Shown one piece after another: positions 1 to 12,384 of a DNA stretch of 64,000 nt. Both the position numbers and the translations under genes were made by a program. Positions within the stretch are counted from its first letter, which is position 1. Each line of letters begins with the position of its first letter. A model generated the notes under the pieces. The model saw only the letters and a program-made list of their open reading frames with translations. It did no database searches and was not told the origin of the DNA. The stretch covers positions 265,495,560 through 265,559,559 of the forward strand of contig JAYESD010000001.1 of NCBI GenBank assembly GCA_036927565.1, written 5' to 3'. This DNA comes from Tuctoria greenei. Taxonomy: Eukaryota; Streptophyta; Magnoliopsida; Poales; Poaceae.

Positions 1-1353
1 TACACCGCTAGGGTATGCAGTTGGAGGTACCAAATGCTCGTTTGCCACGAGAACCATTGTTGTACTCAGTGCCACTAATTGTCCTGATTGTCTAAGTTGA
101 TCCATTATTTCTTGCACATTTTCCTTGACCTTTTGAGCAATCATTTCATCAAGTGTTTTCTTAAACTTCTCACGTCTTCTATATGACTCTTTATCGTCCG
201 GGAAACCATCTCTCTAGGACATTTGAGAAGAGATTGCTCGAACCCATCCACTGTGTTCAGGATTTCCTAGGATAGCGTTAAGTTGGTCATTCTCCCTCTT
301 CGGCTTGAAGAGACCCTTATGTTGCTTTTCAGTTACTTCTTCATTTTTTGCCCTACTTCGTTCATAGAGTCGGGCTTTTCAAGTTTGTCCTCACTGATCA
401 AACCTGACCTAGCAAATACCCACTGCTGAGTTCTCTCATCGCAGCCTTCTAACGGGTGAGGATTTCCCTTACTGGTAATTTCCTCTAATATCTTATTCCA
501 TTTCTCAACTGTGGGGGCATATCCAGTAGACCCCAAGTGATGATGATATTTGTTTCTTTTGGCAAGCTCTGACCTGGATTCACTTAGGGCTCTAGCCTTT
601 GGTGTGGTCTTTTGATAAACAAATTCTTGCCACTGAGCTTGTGTGATTTTTCCTATCTTCTTCGGGCTAGGGATCTTATCGGCCTTAACATAAGCATTCA
701 TTTCACTCTTCTAGCCACAAAACTTCTTGCCGCAAGAGACCAGTGTTACTTTCTTTGCAGCTTCTTCCGTGCCTTTCGGGAACTTGAATTGTTTCTTTAT
801 CCTCTCCCACAACTCATTATTGTTCTCCTCAGGTAATTTTCTCCAATTCTCGATTATGATCGACACAAGCTCTCTAACAAGACAACTGCATGCATTTCGG
901 TACTTTGTAACTGAATCCAATGGTTCTTGGGGAAGCCCACCTGGACCGACACTTGTTATTTATATGATGTGGTTCAATAGACCCTTATTGGAACCTTGTT
1001 GCCCTCATTTTCGCTTGAGTGAACCTGAGAATTCAACCATTGGAGAACCTTCTACGGTTTTAGGAGCCAAAGTCACCTTGTTGTCTTCGTAATTAAGCTA
1101 GGTAGAAAAGAATTATAAGACTTCATATATTTGATAACCAACATTAAATTGAACTCCTGGAGTTAATATTCGTGATCCATACCTCATCAGCAGGATCATA
1201 TTCCAAGTCGAGATCCTCTGAAGTTTTTTTAATTATTATATTTGAAAAAGGATCTGATGGACTGTGAAAGGTGTCTGAACTGTTGGAGTCACTAAACTCC
1301 ATATTACCTTCTTCATTGTTACTACCAGCAATAGTCTTCTTAGGACTTCCCAT
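1..1353 (-). pseudogene. CACTA second-gene protein (Ptta/En-Spm, Transposase_24 type), decayed
   Basis: Minus-strand gene for the accessory protein usually encoded next to TnpD in plant CACTA transposons. A short first exon begins with ATG at 1353 (MGSPKKTI) and ends at a GAG|GTATGG splice donor near 1183; the second exon starts near 1088. The domain is recognisable from an ELV-IIENWRKLPEE segment (711-920) and from TTPKARALSESR and KYHHHLGSTGY (333-701), followed by a GNPEHSGWVRAISSQMS segment. Breaks: an in-frame TAG at 711-713 and another at 214-216, both where the family has Trp, and a one-base shift in a T6 run near 342-347. The C-terminus runs off the window. The family is clear; the intron is inferred from splice motifs only. 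Confidence 0.75.
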
Positions 1354-2162
1354 TCTAGAACTAATAAGACAAAAAATATGTCTCACATCAATGAATGCTA
1401 CAAAAATAAATGCTCTAACACATAGGAGAAATATGTCCCACTTATATAGCATAAACCATGAGAAAAATAGACAAAATACTAATACATAGGAGAAATATTA
1501 ATTGTGATAGTAGATATTAAGTGAGGCACCACAATGAATTAACCATATATTTGTCAGTAAAGAACTGTGCATGAGCATATTGATATGACAAGTCTTAAAC
1601 CAACAAGGAAACAAAGTTGGGCTGATAATGCTTCCATCTTCATGTTTTATTTCAAGTTGCATTGCATGGTTCTTTGCTTTGTACTATAATTATAAATGCT
1701 TTTCTCAACGGTGCTGATAAGAGTAGATTTCGAAAGCTGAAAATGAACAAACAGGGGAAAGTTTAAAAGTTAAACTTTTTCACAAAATAATCTTCCTGCT
1801 GTTTTTTTGACAAAAGGGAACTACTCTCTAGATGAGAGATAACTGACAATAACAAACTAACCCTATGGTTATGCCACATCTGAAACAGTTCAACTTCAGC
1901 ACTTGGTTTTTGACTGTACACTTGCAGCAAATGCCTAGAAAAACATTGGATTTAGATTACAATCCACCACTACTTTAGTGCAATGATGTTAATCCAAAAT
2001 CAGACCCGAACAGCAAATAACATATGACCTACAATCTTCATTGCCAATCTTCATATGACCTACAATCTTCATTTGACTTTGTTGCGTGTTCAAAAACTTT
2101 GATTAATGAAAATTAGATACGAGCCTCCCTCCTTTGATACAAGCAATACGCATGTCTCTCTC
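1354..2162. other. AT-rich stretch without a gene
   Basis: Upstream flank of the Transposase_24 gene on the minus strand. No domain, RNA gene or repeat boundary recognised. Short open frames here are random. It could hold the promoter of the minus-strand gene, but no clear TATA box was fixed. Confidence 0.5.
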
Positions 2163-2325
2163 ACATATTCAGATTTCTATCACACAATATTCAGATTTCT
2201 ATCACACAATAGCATAGAAAATATTCATATTTTATCACACAAGAGGAGAGACAATATTCAGATTTCTATCACACAAGAGCAGAGAGAGCGGGAAAAATAT
2301 TCAGATTTCTATCACACAAGAAAGC
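2163..2325. repeat. Imperfect tandem repeat, unit about 23-45 bp
   Basis: The core ATTCAGATTTCTATCACACAA recurs about five times with variable GA-rich spacers. One copy is degenerate (TTCATATTTTATCACACAA). It lies between the Transposase_24 gene and the GC-rich leader. No function can be read from it. Confidence 0.75.
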
Positions 2326-2985
2326 ATGTTTATGGAGACAACTAATACCTTCCTTCATTGGCAACCAAATGCACAGGCCCTGGCGTCCGATCTGCACAAC
2401 ATCTAAAAACAATTACCACCAATCACCTCAGATCAATAGCTCGATTCTACACACTACTCTCATGTACACGAAGGGAGAGGCACACCAAAAAAACAACCTG
2501 CAGCTTCATTATAGGACACACACAATCGATAACACTACAGAGAGAGAGAGAGGGAGGAGGCTGACCGAGAGGGCCGTACGCGATGCTGAAGATGGCCGAG
2601 GGGGCCGTACTTCCTTTAAGAACCTAGAGTTTGAGGCGATTGACCAAGGCATTAGGCATGCATATTGCTTGTATCAAAGGCAGATAAGAAAATCTAGGGT
2701 GCGGCTGCAGTGAGGACATGACTCGGTCAACGGTGAGGGTGAGGAGGGAGGCGACACGGGGACGGAGGAGGGAAGGAAGCAGCAGCGTACCTGGCGACAA
2801 TGTCGAAGCTCGACGGCGACGGTGAGGGCAAAGCTCAGTGTACCTGGAAGGAAGGGAAGGAAGCGGCGAGGGCGAAGCTCGGTGGCGAGATCGAATCTCG
2901 ACGACGACGGCGAAGCTCGGCAATGAGGACGGTGAAGACTTGGCGGCAAACGAAATTTTGGCAGTCTGACGGCGTCTAAGTGACT
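2326..2985. other. GC-rich leader-like stretch of a CACTA-type element
   Basis: Composition shifts from AT-rich to GC-rich, with GAGAGAGA tracts near 2540 and repeated GGCGA/GAAGCTCGG words from 2780 to 2930. Open frames here are low-complexity and show no domain. The position between subterminal-like repeats (right) and a minus-strand transposon gene (left) fits a 5' leader of that element. Confidence 0.4.
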
Positions 2986-3029
2986 TCGCCCGGGTTAGGT
3001 TTTTCCAAGGAGGTCGAGCGCTGTCATAT

Positions 3030-3220
3030 AGACGCCTATCTTCTCATGCGGTTCCTAATGAAAAACCGCCTGAGCAGAGGACTTCTCTCACACAGTTATT
3101 AATTACCAACTGTCTGAGAAGATGTATTTATGTCAGGCGGTTATTTAGTAATGACTGCCTGAAAAGAGTACTTCTCTCAACCATTTATTTAGAACCAACC
3201 GCCTGAAAAGATCTTTATGT
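3030..3220. repeat. Subterminal-type inverted motifs (GCGGTT / AACCGCC)
   Basis: Several copies of GCGGTT..AACCGCCTGA and degenerate versions in both orientations, spaced 30-50 bp. Clusters of short direct and inverted motifs are characteristic of CACTA subterminal regions, where the DNA-binding transposon protein docks. The same words occur inside each unit of the array that follows. Confidence 0.55.
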
Positions 3221-6200
3221 AGGCTTAATTAATATTCTTCATTAAAATGAGGGGCCTTTTAAAAGCCCAAAGTACTCTTTCTTGTAATATGCTTTAGTAT
3301 TAAAGGTTCCCATTAAATTTCACCTGAGAAAACCTTTGAAATAGGTCAGAACATAAAAAATAAATAACACTGGTAATTTGTCATTTTTCTATCTTGATGA
3401 ATATAATGATTTTTTCATTTAATTTTTCAATGGAACTTTTTAGTCATCATACCAACCTCTATAATTTTTTTTTCAGATTTTTGTAATTTTTTTTGAATTA
3501 ATGTGTGTTCAAAATTTGAATAATGCCTCATATGTATATGAGCATTTAATTAGAATGATGGATAATTTGAATTTTGACATGTTGGAATTCTTTAAAAAAT
3601 TAACAAAAATCATACATGTATAAATCAGACAAATATGTTCATACAAACCAATTTCAGTGAAGGGTCCCTTTTTTAGGAGATACAAAAATATGAATAATAT
3701 GTAAATATAAATTAATTTGATATTTATCAAAACATTACAATGTTAGCTATACAAGTTTTAAAATATTTGGTACAGGTGGTAGATATTAGTTTTTGAAGTA
3801 TATAGAAAAAAGAATCATCGAATTTGGATTCAATTTGCAAAATCTATACATGTTTGAGTATTTATATCAAAATCTAAATAAAAAAAGCAAAAGAAAAGAA
3901 AACAGAAGAACGGGCTCAGGCCTTTATCACATGCGGTCCTTTAACAACAACCGCCTGTGCAGTACTTAAAAACTGTCTGTAAAAAAAGTATTGGGTCTAG
4001 GATTAATTAATATTCTTGATTAAAATGAGGGGCCTTTTAAAAGCCCAAATTCCACTTTCTTGTAATATGCTTTAGTATTAAAGATTCCCATTAAATTTCA
4101 CTTGGGAAAACCTTTGAAATTGGTCAGAACAAGAAAAACAACATTTTTCTATCTTGATGAATATATTATTTTTTATTTAATTTTTCAATGTAACTTTTTA
4201 GTCATCATACCAACCTCTATGATTTTTCAGATTTTAATAAAAAAATTTGAATCAATGTGTGTTCAAAATTTGAAGGATGCCTCATATGTATATGAGCACT
4301 TGATTAGAATGATGGATAATTTGAATTTTACATGTTCGGATGCTTCAAAAAATTTAACAAAATTCATACATGTATAAATAAGACAAATATGTTCATACAA
4401 ACCAATTTTAGTGAAAGATCCCTTTTTTAGAAGATACAAAAATGTGAATTATAATTTGTGAATATCAATTAATTTGATATTTACCAAAACATTACAATGT
4501 TAGCTATACAAGTTTTAAAATTTTTGGTCCTGGTGGTAGATGTTAATTTTTGAAAAATATAGAAAAAATAATCATCGAATTTAGACTCAATTTGTAGAAT
4601 CTATACATGTTTGAGTATTTATATTAGAATCTAAATAAAGAAGAAGCAAAGCAAAAGAAAACTGAAGAACAAGCTCGGGCCTTTATCACACGCGAGTCTT
4701 TAGCAACAACCGTGTGTGCAGTAGTTAAAACCGCGTGTAAAAAAATGTATTGAGTCTAGGATTAATTAATATTCTTGATTAAAATGAGGGGCCTTTTAAA
4801 AGTCCAAATTCCACTTTCTTGTAATATGCTTTAGTATTAAAGGTTCCCATTAAATTTCACTTGGAAAAACCTTTGATATTGGTCAGAACATATAAAACAA
4901 AAAACACTGGTTATTTGTCATTTTCTATGTTGATGAATATAATGATTTTTTCAGTTAATTTTTGAATGGAACTTTTTAATCATCATATCAACCTCGATGA
5001 TTTTTTTTTCAGATTTTTATAAATTTTTTAGAATCAATATGTGTACAAAATTTGAAGAATGCCTCATATGTATATGTGAATTTGATTAGAATGATGGATA
5101 ATTTGAATTTTGACATGTTGGAATACTTAAAAAAATAACAAAATTCATACATATAAATAAGATAAATATATTCGTACAAACCAATTTTAGTGAAAGATCT
5201 TTTTTTAGGATATATAAAAATGTGAATAATATGTGAATTTAAATTAATTTGATATTTACCAAAACATTACAATGTTAGCTATACAAGTTTTGAAATATGT
5301 GGTCTAGGTGGTAGATATTAATTTTTGAGGAATATAGAAAAATAATCATCAAATTTGGACTCAATTTGTAGAATCTATAAATGTTTGAGTATTTATATTG
5401 CAATCTAAATAAAAAACAAGAGAAAAGAAAACTGAAGAACATGCTCGTGCCTTTATCACCGACGGTTATTTAGCAACAACCGCATGTGCAGTAGTTAAAA
5501 ACCGCCTGTAAAAAAAATATAATGAGTCTAGGCTTAATTAATATTCTTGATTAAAATGAGGTGCCTTTTAAAAGTCCAAATTCCACTTTCTTGTAATATG
5601 CTTTAGTATTAAAGGTCCCCATTGAATTTCACTTGGGAAAACCTTTAAAATTGGCCAGAACATAAAAAACAAATAACACTGGTTATTTGTCATTTTTCTA
5701 TCTTGATGAATATAATGATTTTTTTTCAATGAATTTTTCAATAGAATTTTTTTGTCATCATACCAACATGTATGGTTTTTTTCCAGATTTTTATAAATTT
5801 TTTTTAATCAATGTGTGTTCAAAATTTGAAGAATGCCTCATATGTATATGAGCATTTGATTAGAATGATGGATAATTTGAATTTTGACATGTTGGAATAC
5901 TTTTAAAAAATTAACAAAATTTATACATGTATAAATAAGACAAATATGTTCATACAAAAAAATTTCAGTGAAAGATTTATTTTTTAGGAGATACAGAAAT
6001 GTGAATAATATGTGAGTATAAATTAATTTGATATTTACCAAAACATTACAATGTTAGCTATACAAGTTCTAAAATATTTGATCCAAGTGGTAGATATTAT
6101 TTTGAAGAATATAGAAAAAAGAATTATCAAATTTGGATTCAAATTGTAGAATCTATACATGTTTGAGTATTTATATTGGAATGTAAATAAAAAGAAACAA

Positions 6201-7079
6201 GGGAAAAGAAAACTAAAGAACATACTCGAGCCTTTATCAGAGGCGATTCTTTAGCAACAACCGCTTGCGCAGTACTTAAAAACCAACTGTAAAAAAATGT
6301 AGTGAGTCTAGGCTTAATTAATATTCTTGATTAAAATGAGGCGTCTTTTAAAAGCCCAAATTTCACTTTCTTGTAACATGATTTAGTATTAAAGGTTCCC
6401 ATTAAATTTCACTTGGAAAACCTTTGAAATTGGTTAGAACATAGAAAACAAATAACACTGGTTATTTTTCATTTTTTCTATATTGATGAATATAATGATT
6501 TTTCATTTAATTTTTCAATAGAACTTTTTGTCTTCATACCAACCTCTACGATTTTTTTTTTCAGATTTTATAATTTTTTTTGAATCAATGTGTGTTAAAA
6601 ATTTGAAGAATGCCTCATATGTATATGAGCATTTGATTAGAATGATGGATAATTTGAATTTTGACATTTCGGAATGCTTTAAAAAAATTAACAAAATTCA
6701 TACATGTATAAATAAGACAAATATGTTCATACAAATAAATTTCAGTGAAAGATCCCTTTTCTAGGAGATACAAAAATGTGAATATACATTAATTTGATAA
6801 TTACCAAAACATTACAATGTTAGCTATACAAGTTTTAAAATATTTGGTACATATGGTAGATATTAATTTTTGAAGAATATAGAAAAAAGAATCATCGAAT
6901 TTGGACTCAATTTGGAGAATCTATACATGCTTGAGTATTTATATTGGAATTTGATAAAAAAAAGTAAGAGAAAAGAAAACTGAAGAACAGGCTCGAACCT
7001 TTATCATTGGCGGTTCTTTAGCAACAACCGCCTAAAAAAATTCTTATCACAGGCGGTTCTTCATTAAAATCTGCCTATG
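3221..7079. repeat. Five tandem copies of an AT-rich unit of about 770 bp
   Basis: Units begin with AGG(C/A)TTAATTAATATTCTT at 3221, 3999, 4758, 5530 and 6310, giving lengths of about 778, 759, 772, 780 and 770 bp. Each unit repeats the same landmarks in order: AAATGAGG, TTCTTGTAATATGCTTTAG, TTATTTGTCAT, GCCTCATATGTATATGAGC and, at the unit end, GCGGTTCTTTAGCAACAACCGCCTG. Open frames within units are open only by chance and are broken differently in each copy. The unit-end motif is the same as the subterminal motif just upstream, so I read this as an amplified subterminal block of a CACTA-type element. The alternative is an unrelated satellite-like array. Confidence 0.85.
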
Positions 7080-7396
7080 AAAAAAGACGACTATATAAAG
7101 GGTCCCTTTGTCACCGCAGAAAATCTAACCCGAGAGAGTTTACATCGACACCGTCAGGCTGCCAAACTTTTCCAGCATGCGCACCTTATGTAGTTGAGCA
7201 AATAACTTGTAGTCAAACAACTTCCATCGAAGAGAAGATGTAGTTGAGCCTCTCCTTGATGTTCTCCATGAATTTTGTAGAAAAAGAAGTAGATTTGAAG
7301 GATTAAAGGTTGAAGATGAATACAAGCAGATCACATGTTCGATAAAATGTTTCAATGAATAGACCCAACTTCAAAAATCCATTACTCTCTATAGAA
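7080..7396. other. Unassigned flank between tandem array and CACTA-1
   Basis: Begins with TATATAAAGGGTCCC at about 7093, a plausible plus-strand TATA box. A plus-strand frame of about 40 codons (about 7240-7360) has reasonable composition but no recognised domain. The last three bases (GAA, 7394-7396) would be the CACTA-1 target duplication, but no right end is available to test this. It may be old host or transposon sequence; function unknown. Confidence 0.3.
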
Positions 7397-7408
7397 CACT
7401 ACAGGAAA
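7397..7408 (+). repeat. CACTA-1 left terminal inverted repeat
   Basis: CACTACAGGAAA, the canonical CACTA terminus, followed at once by subterminal motifs. It fixes the left end of the element. Confidence 0.85.
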
Positions 7409-7418
7409 TGATGAATAA

Positions 7419-7660
7419 GGTGTCGGTTTAGTTAGAGGCGTCGACCCCATGCATTTAGAGCGACTAAGAGTGTCAGTTTAAGGGAACCAAGACCCATAAG
7501 TTAAATGTGTCGGTTTTAGTAAATGAACCGACACACATATTAAATGTGTCGGTCAACTGGCGCTTTAATTAAATGTGTCGGTTCAACTGACGCTTCTATG
7601 GCGGGTCCTGCTGGCTCAGGCTCTAAGAGCGCCGACCCAGCCCCAACCGACGCTCTTAAG
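7419..7660. repeat. CACTA-1 subterminal repeats (TGTCGGTT family)
   Basis: GTGTCGGTT or close variants occur at about 7421, 7470, 7508, 7548 and 7577, and the inverse AACCGACAC near 7527 and AACCGACGC near 7647. Such direct and inverted copies are the binding sites of the CACTA accessory protein in known elements. The motif differs from that of CACTA-2 (ACGTCGG), so the two elements belong to different subfamilies. Confidence 0.75.
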
Positions 7661-8394
7661 CGGGCCCCACTCGAAAACCTAAACCCTTCGACACTTCTCT
7701 ACCGCGCGAACCGTGCCCTTCTCACCTGCTCGCCGCTAGCCGCCACCAACCCGTCGCCTAGCCGACGCTATCATCCGTCCGCCCGCGCCTGTTGGCGCCC
7801 TCGTCCAGTCAGCACCCCCCCCCCCCGCCATCCGGTTCAAGTGAAGGTAAAATATTTGTTAGTTTGTAGGTGCATTGCAAATATGTGTAATTTGTGAATG
7901 GTTGCTAACTCGTGAAAGTAATGCTTTATCATTATGTAAATTCATATCATGTGATTAGAGTTGAATGTGACTCATCTCCATTAAACCATATAAATTGGAT
8001 GTGATTCATATCATGTCATATCATGTGATTCATATCCATTAAGCCATATAAAATTGAATTTAGGACAATAAATGTTAGAGTTGATTGTTCAAGTTCATAT
8101 CACATGATTACTTCTTTTAGATATGAATAAAAAAGGCTTATATAGTTTTTCATCTAAATAAATTAAAATTTTGTATCATGCATGTGATTGCTCCTTTTTG
8201 GCATTTGCGATATGATGACTAATTATATGTTTGTAATATAGTAGACATCTTTATAATTTTGGTAGCTTTAGAGGGCTGTAGTGAAAAATGATTCTAGTTG
8301 TGAAGTATGTCTAAAGACAAGCACAGATGCGTACGGCGACAATAAGGATGACCAATTAACCGCGCGTGGACGATGGATCCGGACTTAAAACTTT
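7661..8394. other. CACTA-1 leader, no gene
   Basis: A GC-rich, proline-coding-looking part (to about 7850) with a C run at 7807-7820, then AT-rich DNA with repeated CATATCATGTGATT words. No domain. It probably contains promoter and intron sequence of the transposase gene. Confidence 0.4.
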
Positions 8395-8504
8395 CAACTC
8401 TGACCAACTTTCCCCCTCTGTCTTGTTCTTTTCTCTCTCGTAAATGATTGAAAAACGAAAATGAGCAACATAACTTATAGAATTTGATTACCCGTTTCAA
8501 ATCG

Positions 8505-8539
8505 GCACGTTTCACATGCTATTGGCATGCGAGACGTGA
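8505..8539. repeat. CACTA-1 leader hairpin 1
   Basis: Arms GCACGTTTCACATGCTA and TGGCATGCGAGACGTGA around a one-base centre; 13 of 17 positions are complementary and two of the rest would be G-U pairs in RNA. The homologous site in CACTA-2 (55366-55400) is a perfect 17+1+17 palindrome, so the structure, not just the sequence, appears to be conserved. Confidence 0.75.
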
Positions 8540-8572
8540 AGGTTTGGAATTGTCCCTTTTTGGACAGCCTGG

Positions 8573-8777
8573 GAGTGGATCGGGGGGGGGGGGGGGGGGG
8601 GGGGGCTTGTGATGAGACGCGAGTCTGTATCTGGGCGAGATTTCGACAGTATAACCATGATGTTCTCTGTTGCACCATTTTCGGGTGTGCAGTGGAGAAC
8701 AACGGGGTTATGCTGCCGAAATTTCCTCTGGATCTAGACTACGCATGTCATCATAAGCACGCCCCACTCGACCACTC
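8573..8777. repeat. CACTA-1 leader hairpin 2 (about 205 bp imperfect inverted repeat)
   Basis: Left arm GAGTGGATCG...CTTGTGATGAGACGCG...GATTTCG and right arm CGAAATTTC...TCATCATAAGC...CGACCACTC are inverted copies; the tip includes GTTCTC/GAGAAC and TGCAC/GTGCA. The inner part 8605-8758 is 154 bp, exactly as long as its counterpart in CACTA-2 (55160-55313). It lies about 100 bp upstream of the transposase ATG at 8879. A G24 run (8582-8605) has expanded within the left arm. Confidence 0.75.
8582..8605 (+). repeat. Poly-G run of 24
   Basis: Homopolymer located where CACTA-2 has GAGGGGGCGTGG in the matching hairpin arm, so it looks like expansion of an ancestral G-rich word. Length may be unreliable in an assembly. 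Confidence 0.9.
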
Positions 8778-8878
8778 TTGGGTGGGTTTAGGACCTATCT
8801 GCCTAGTTGTAGTGATCATCACATAATATAAAAATAAACTAATAATGATTTTTCTACCTTGAAGGTATAAGCTAAAAA

Positions 8879-11800
8879 ATGGGTGACGACCGTAAGGTGA
8901 TGTATGATGGATGGAGTTCAGATAGTGTGTACACTTTGGAATGGGCACAAATCGCAAATGTGTTCGTGAACCAAGCATTTCCTAGTGGTGCTCATTTTGT
9001 GAAGTGTCCGTATAGTAGGTGCCAGAATTGTCGATGTTTGGAGAGGTCTGAAATGATGTTGCACCTTTGTAAGCACGGATTTATGCCAGACTATCTAGTG
9101 TGGCGTGAGCATGGAGAGATTGATCATGCTAGTGAGTCGAACGGAAATGAGAATGAAGATCGAATGGATGAGATGATGGTGGATGTTGGTCGAGAGTGCG
9201 AAGAGCAGTCACTGCCAGAGAAGGTGAAGAAATTTTACAGGCTTCTTGTCACTGCGGATGAGAAAGTGTATGAGGGCACCAATGTGACAGTTCTGTGGGC
9301 GGTCATAGGACTTATGGGGTTGAAGTCTAAGTACAATTTTGCAAACAACTACTACAATGGTATCCTGAAGTTGATCATTGATCTCCTTCTATCAAAACAT
9401 AAGATGCCGGAAGACATATATCACTCAAAGAAGATTTTGGAAGGTCTGGGCATGAGTTATGAGAAATTTGATGTGTGCAAGAATAATTGCATGTTGTTTT
9501 GGAAGGAACACGAGAACGATACTCATTGTATGCATTGCAAAGCATCTAGACATGTGAAGGTTTTGAATGGTGATGGAGAGGAAATAAATACAAAGGTACC
9601 AGTCAGACAGCTTTGGTATATGCCTATCATGTCCAGGCTTAAACGGTTGTTTTTTCTCAAGAAACAGTGAAGCAGATGAGGTGGCATTCAGAAGGGATAC
9701 ATGAGAGTGATGACAAATATATTATGGTGCATCCTTTAGATGGCGCGGCATGGCAAGCTCTAGACCGTTTCGATCCGGAGTTTGGTAGAGATCCAAGAAA
9801 TGTTCGTCTTAGGTTGTCAACAAATGGTTTCACTCCTTTCAGCACAAGTAACAGTTCATACTCTTTTTGGCCTGTTTTTATCATGCCTTACAATCTCTCT
9901 CCCAACATGTGCATGAAGGACACATATTCCTTGCGGCCATCATTCCTGGTCCTAAACATCTTGGGATGAAAATCAATGTGTTTATGCAACCGTTGATTGA
10001 GGAGTTGAAAGAGTTACGACAAGGTGTAAAGGCATATGACAGTCATCTAAAATGTGAATTTACTTTACGTGTCGTGTATCTATGGTCTATACATTATTTG
10101 TTGGCATATGGCATTTGAGCTGGTTGGCGTGTCCATGGAAAATTGTGTTGCCCCATATGTATGGCTGACACCGATGCCTTCAGGTTGAAGTATGGAAGAA
10201 AAGTCAGCTTCTTTTATTGCCATCGATGATTTCTTCCTTCAAATCACCCTTTTAGGAGTGATACATGATTATTCCGAAAAGGCAAAAGTGTTACCGAAGG
10301 ACCCCCTCATCGATTAACAAGCGAACAAAAAATGGCATGGCCTGCAAAGTTAAAAGAGTCCACTGAAGGTGGTTTTGAAGGATATGGTACATAACACAAC
10401 CGGACTCATATTTCTTTCTTTTGGGAGCTACCATATGCAAAGGCGTTGCTTTTACCGCACAACATAGATTTGATGCACTAGGAGCGTAATGTCGCTGAGA
10501 GCATCATAAGCATGTGTTTGATTTTACCAGTCAAACTAAAGATAATTTGAGTACGAGGAAAGATTTAGCTGATATTTGCGATCGTCCTGGGCTTGAGGTT
10601 ATAACAAATGCAAGAGGAAATGAAAGTAGGCCATGAGCTCCATACTGTGTTACACCAGAAGAAAGAAAGCAAATACTTAGTTGGTTGAAAACACTGAAGT
10701 TTCCAGACAGCTATGCAGCAAATATAAAACGATGTGTTAATCTCGACACCGGTAAACTGAATGGGTTGAAGAGCCATGATTACCACATTATGACGGAGAG
10801 ACTTATGCTGGTAATGTTCCGTGGCTACTTCAAACCTGATTTGTGGAAGATGTTTGCTGAACTTAACTACTTTTATAGACATATTTGTGCTAAGGAAGTG
10901 TTGAAAAGGATGATGCGGCGGTGGGAGAAAGAAATTGTTGTGCTTGTATATAAGATGGAAAAAGTCTTCCCGCCTGGATTTATGAATGTTATGCAACATT
11001 TGCTGGTGCACTTACCTTATGAAGCATTGGTAGCTAGTCCTGCACAATTCAGATGGATGTATAGCCAAGAAAGAGAATTGAAGAAACTTAGAGCTACAGT
11101 GCGCAACAAGGTAAGAGTTGAGCGCTGTATTGCAGAAGCATTTGCAGCTAAAGAGATTACTAACTTCTCTAGCAAATATTTTTCACGTGCCAACAACGTG
11201 AATGCATCTGTCATACGATATCATAATGTAGAAGAGCAATCTATGAGTGAGCTTCAAATTTTTTAATGGAAGGGTAAAGGTGTTGGAACTGCTACTTCTT
11301 ATTATATTTTGGAGCAAGAGAGGAACTACACCATGCTTTACATATTTTTCAATATGGAGGAGGTGTTACCATATTTTGAAATATTTGACAAGTTGTATTG
11401 GAAATATTTACAAAGACCTACACAAAGGCAATTGGATAAGATGCGTCAGCATGGCATAAACGGTGGAAAAAGCTTTGTGGACTGGTTCCGTGAACATGTA
11501 ATTTTCTATCCGTTTTTTCCTTCAACCATAGTTCGCATGTTTATCATAAGATGCTAACTTTGTTTATTTATGTAGTGTATGAAATATGTCAACATCTCCG
11601 ATGACTTGCGACAGATGTCGCATGGTCAATTGAGAGCAACAGAATATAACATATACAATATCAACAAATATCATTTTCGGACGGCTAGTTTAGAAGAGGG
11701 TCGTCCATTTGCTGCCACTACAAACAATCGAGTAATGATAACTGCCACAGATGGTAGTGGAAAAGTGACAGAATACTACGGTGTTCTAAAAAAAATGGCG

Positions 11801-12384
11801 GTCCAAAAACAATTCAACTTGTGATTTTCGACTGTGAATGGTTTGATTCAACATCGGGCACACGAGTTGATGATTTTGGAATGGTGGAGTTCAACCACAA
11901 GTCACGATACAAAACCCATAACAACAATGTTGTACTTGTGAATCAAGTGGTATAAGTGTACTATTTAAGTTATCCTCACCCAAGTTTGAAAAATTGGTGG
12001 GTTGTGCATACAGTTAACCGTGAAGTGCATTCTCATTGTTATGATGAGTATATAGAGATTCAGGAAGATGACGATAGTGTCTATCAAGATGAAGTCGAGG
12101 AAGCAGAGGATTTTATGATATCTTGTGGGACAGGACTCGTAGAGATTAGCTAGTGATACGCTAGAGTTGATGTCTGAAGAACAAGTTGACCCTTCAAGAA
12201 AACGTGTTCGACAATCACAAAGGATTATGGAAAAGAAGAGAAGGATTACGGAAAAGATGAGAGATTTGATGAAGATGAAGAATAAGAGATGGAAGAAGGT
12301 GAAGAGGAAGAGATGGAAGAAGATATACGTGAATATCTTAATGCACATGTGACAGAAGCAGATTCTGATGCTAAAGATTTTTGA
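8879..12384 (+). pseudogene. CACTA transposase TnpD type (Transpos_assoc, Transposase_21, DUF4218, DUF4216), frameshifted
   Basis: Encodes the catalytic protein of CACTA-1. ATG at 8879 (MGDDRKVMY). The N-terminal associated domain has the Cys/His pattern KCPYSRCQNC...LHLCKHGF (about residues 40-80). The Transposase_21 core follows: CMLFWKEHENDTHCMHC, then after a shift near 9660 MRWHSEGIHES and PFSTSNSSYSFWPVF, another shift near 9920, and CPICMADTDAFRLKYG. DUF4218 is open at 10685-11266 (LLVHLPYEALV, CIAEAFAAKEI). A clean intron with GT/AG ends lies at 11498-11575. DUF4216 follows (YYGVLKKM, then FDCEWFDSTSGTRVDDFGMVEF after another shift, and SYPHPSLKNWWVV). An acidic Lys/Glu-rich tail ends near 12384. 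At least four frameshifts and several stops, including TAG at 10480-10483 and about 10553, make it inactive. Confidence 0.85.

Noticed and set aside
7140..7355. Possible host gene exon
   Set aside because: A short frame on either strand with no recognisable domain, flanked by transposon DNA; insufficient to call a gene.
7544..7897. 117-residue Pro/Ala/Ser-rich frame
   Set aside because: Falls in CACTA-1 subterminal repeats and GC-rich leader; composition alone keeps it open.
11570..11585. TATGTAGTG as the CACTA-1 right terminus
   Set aside because: It is the 3' splice site and next exon inside the transposase gene; coding homology continues on both sides.
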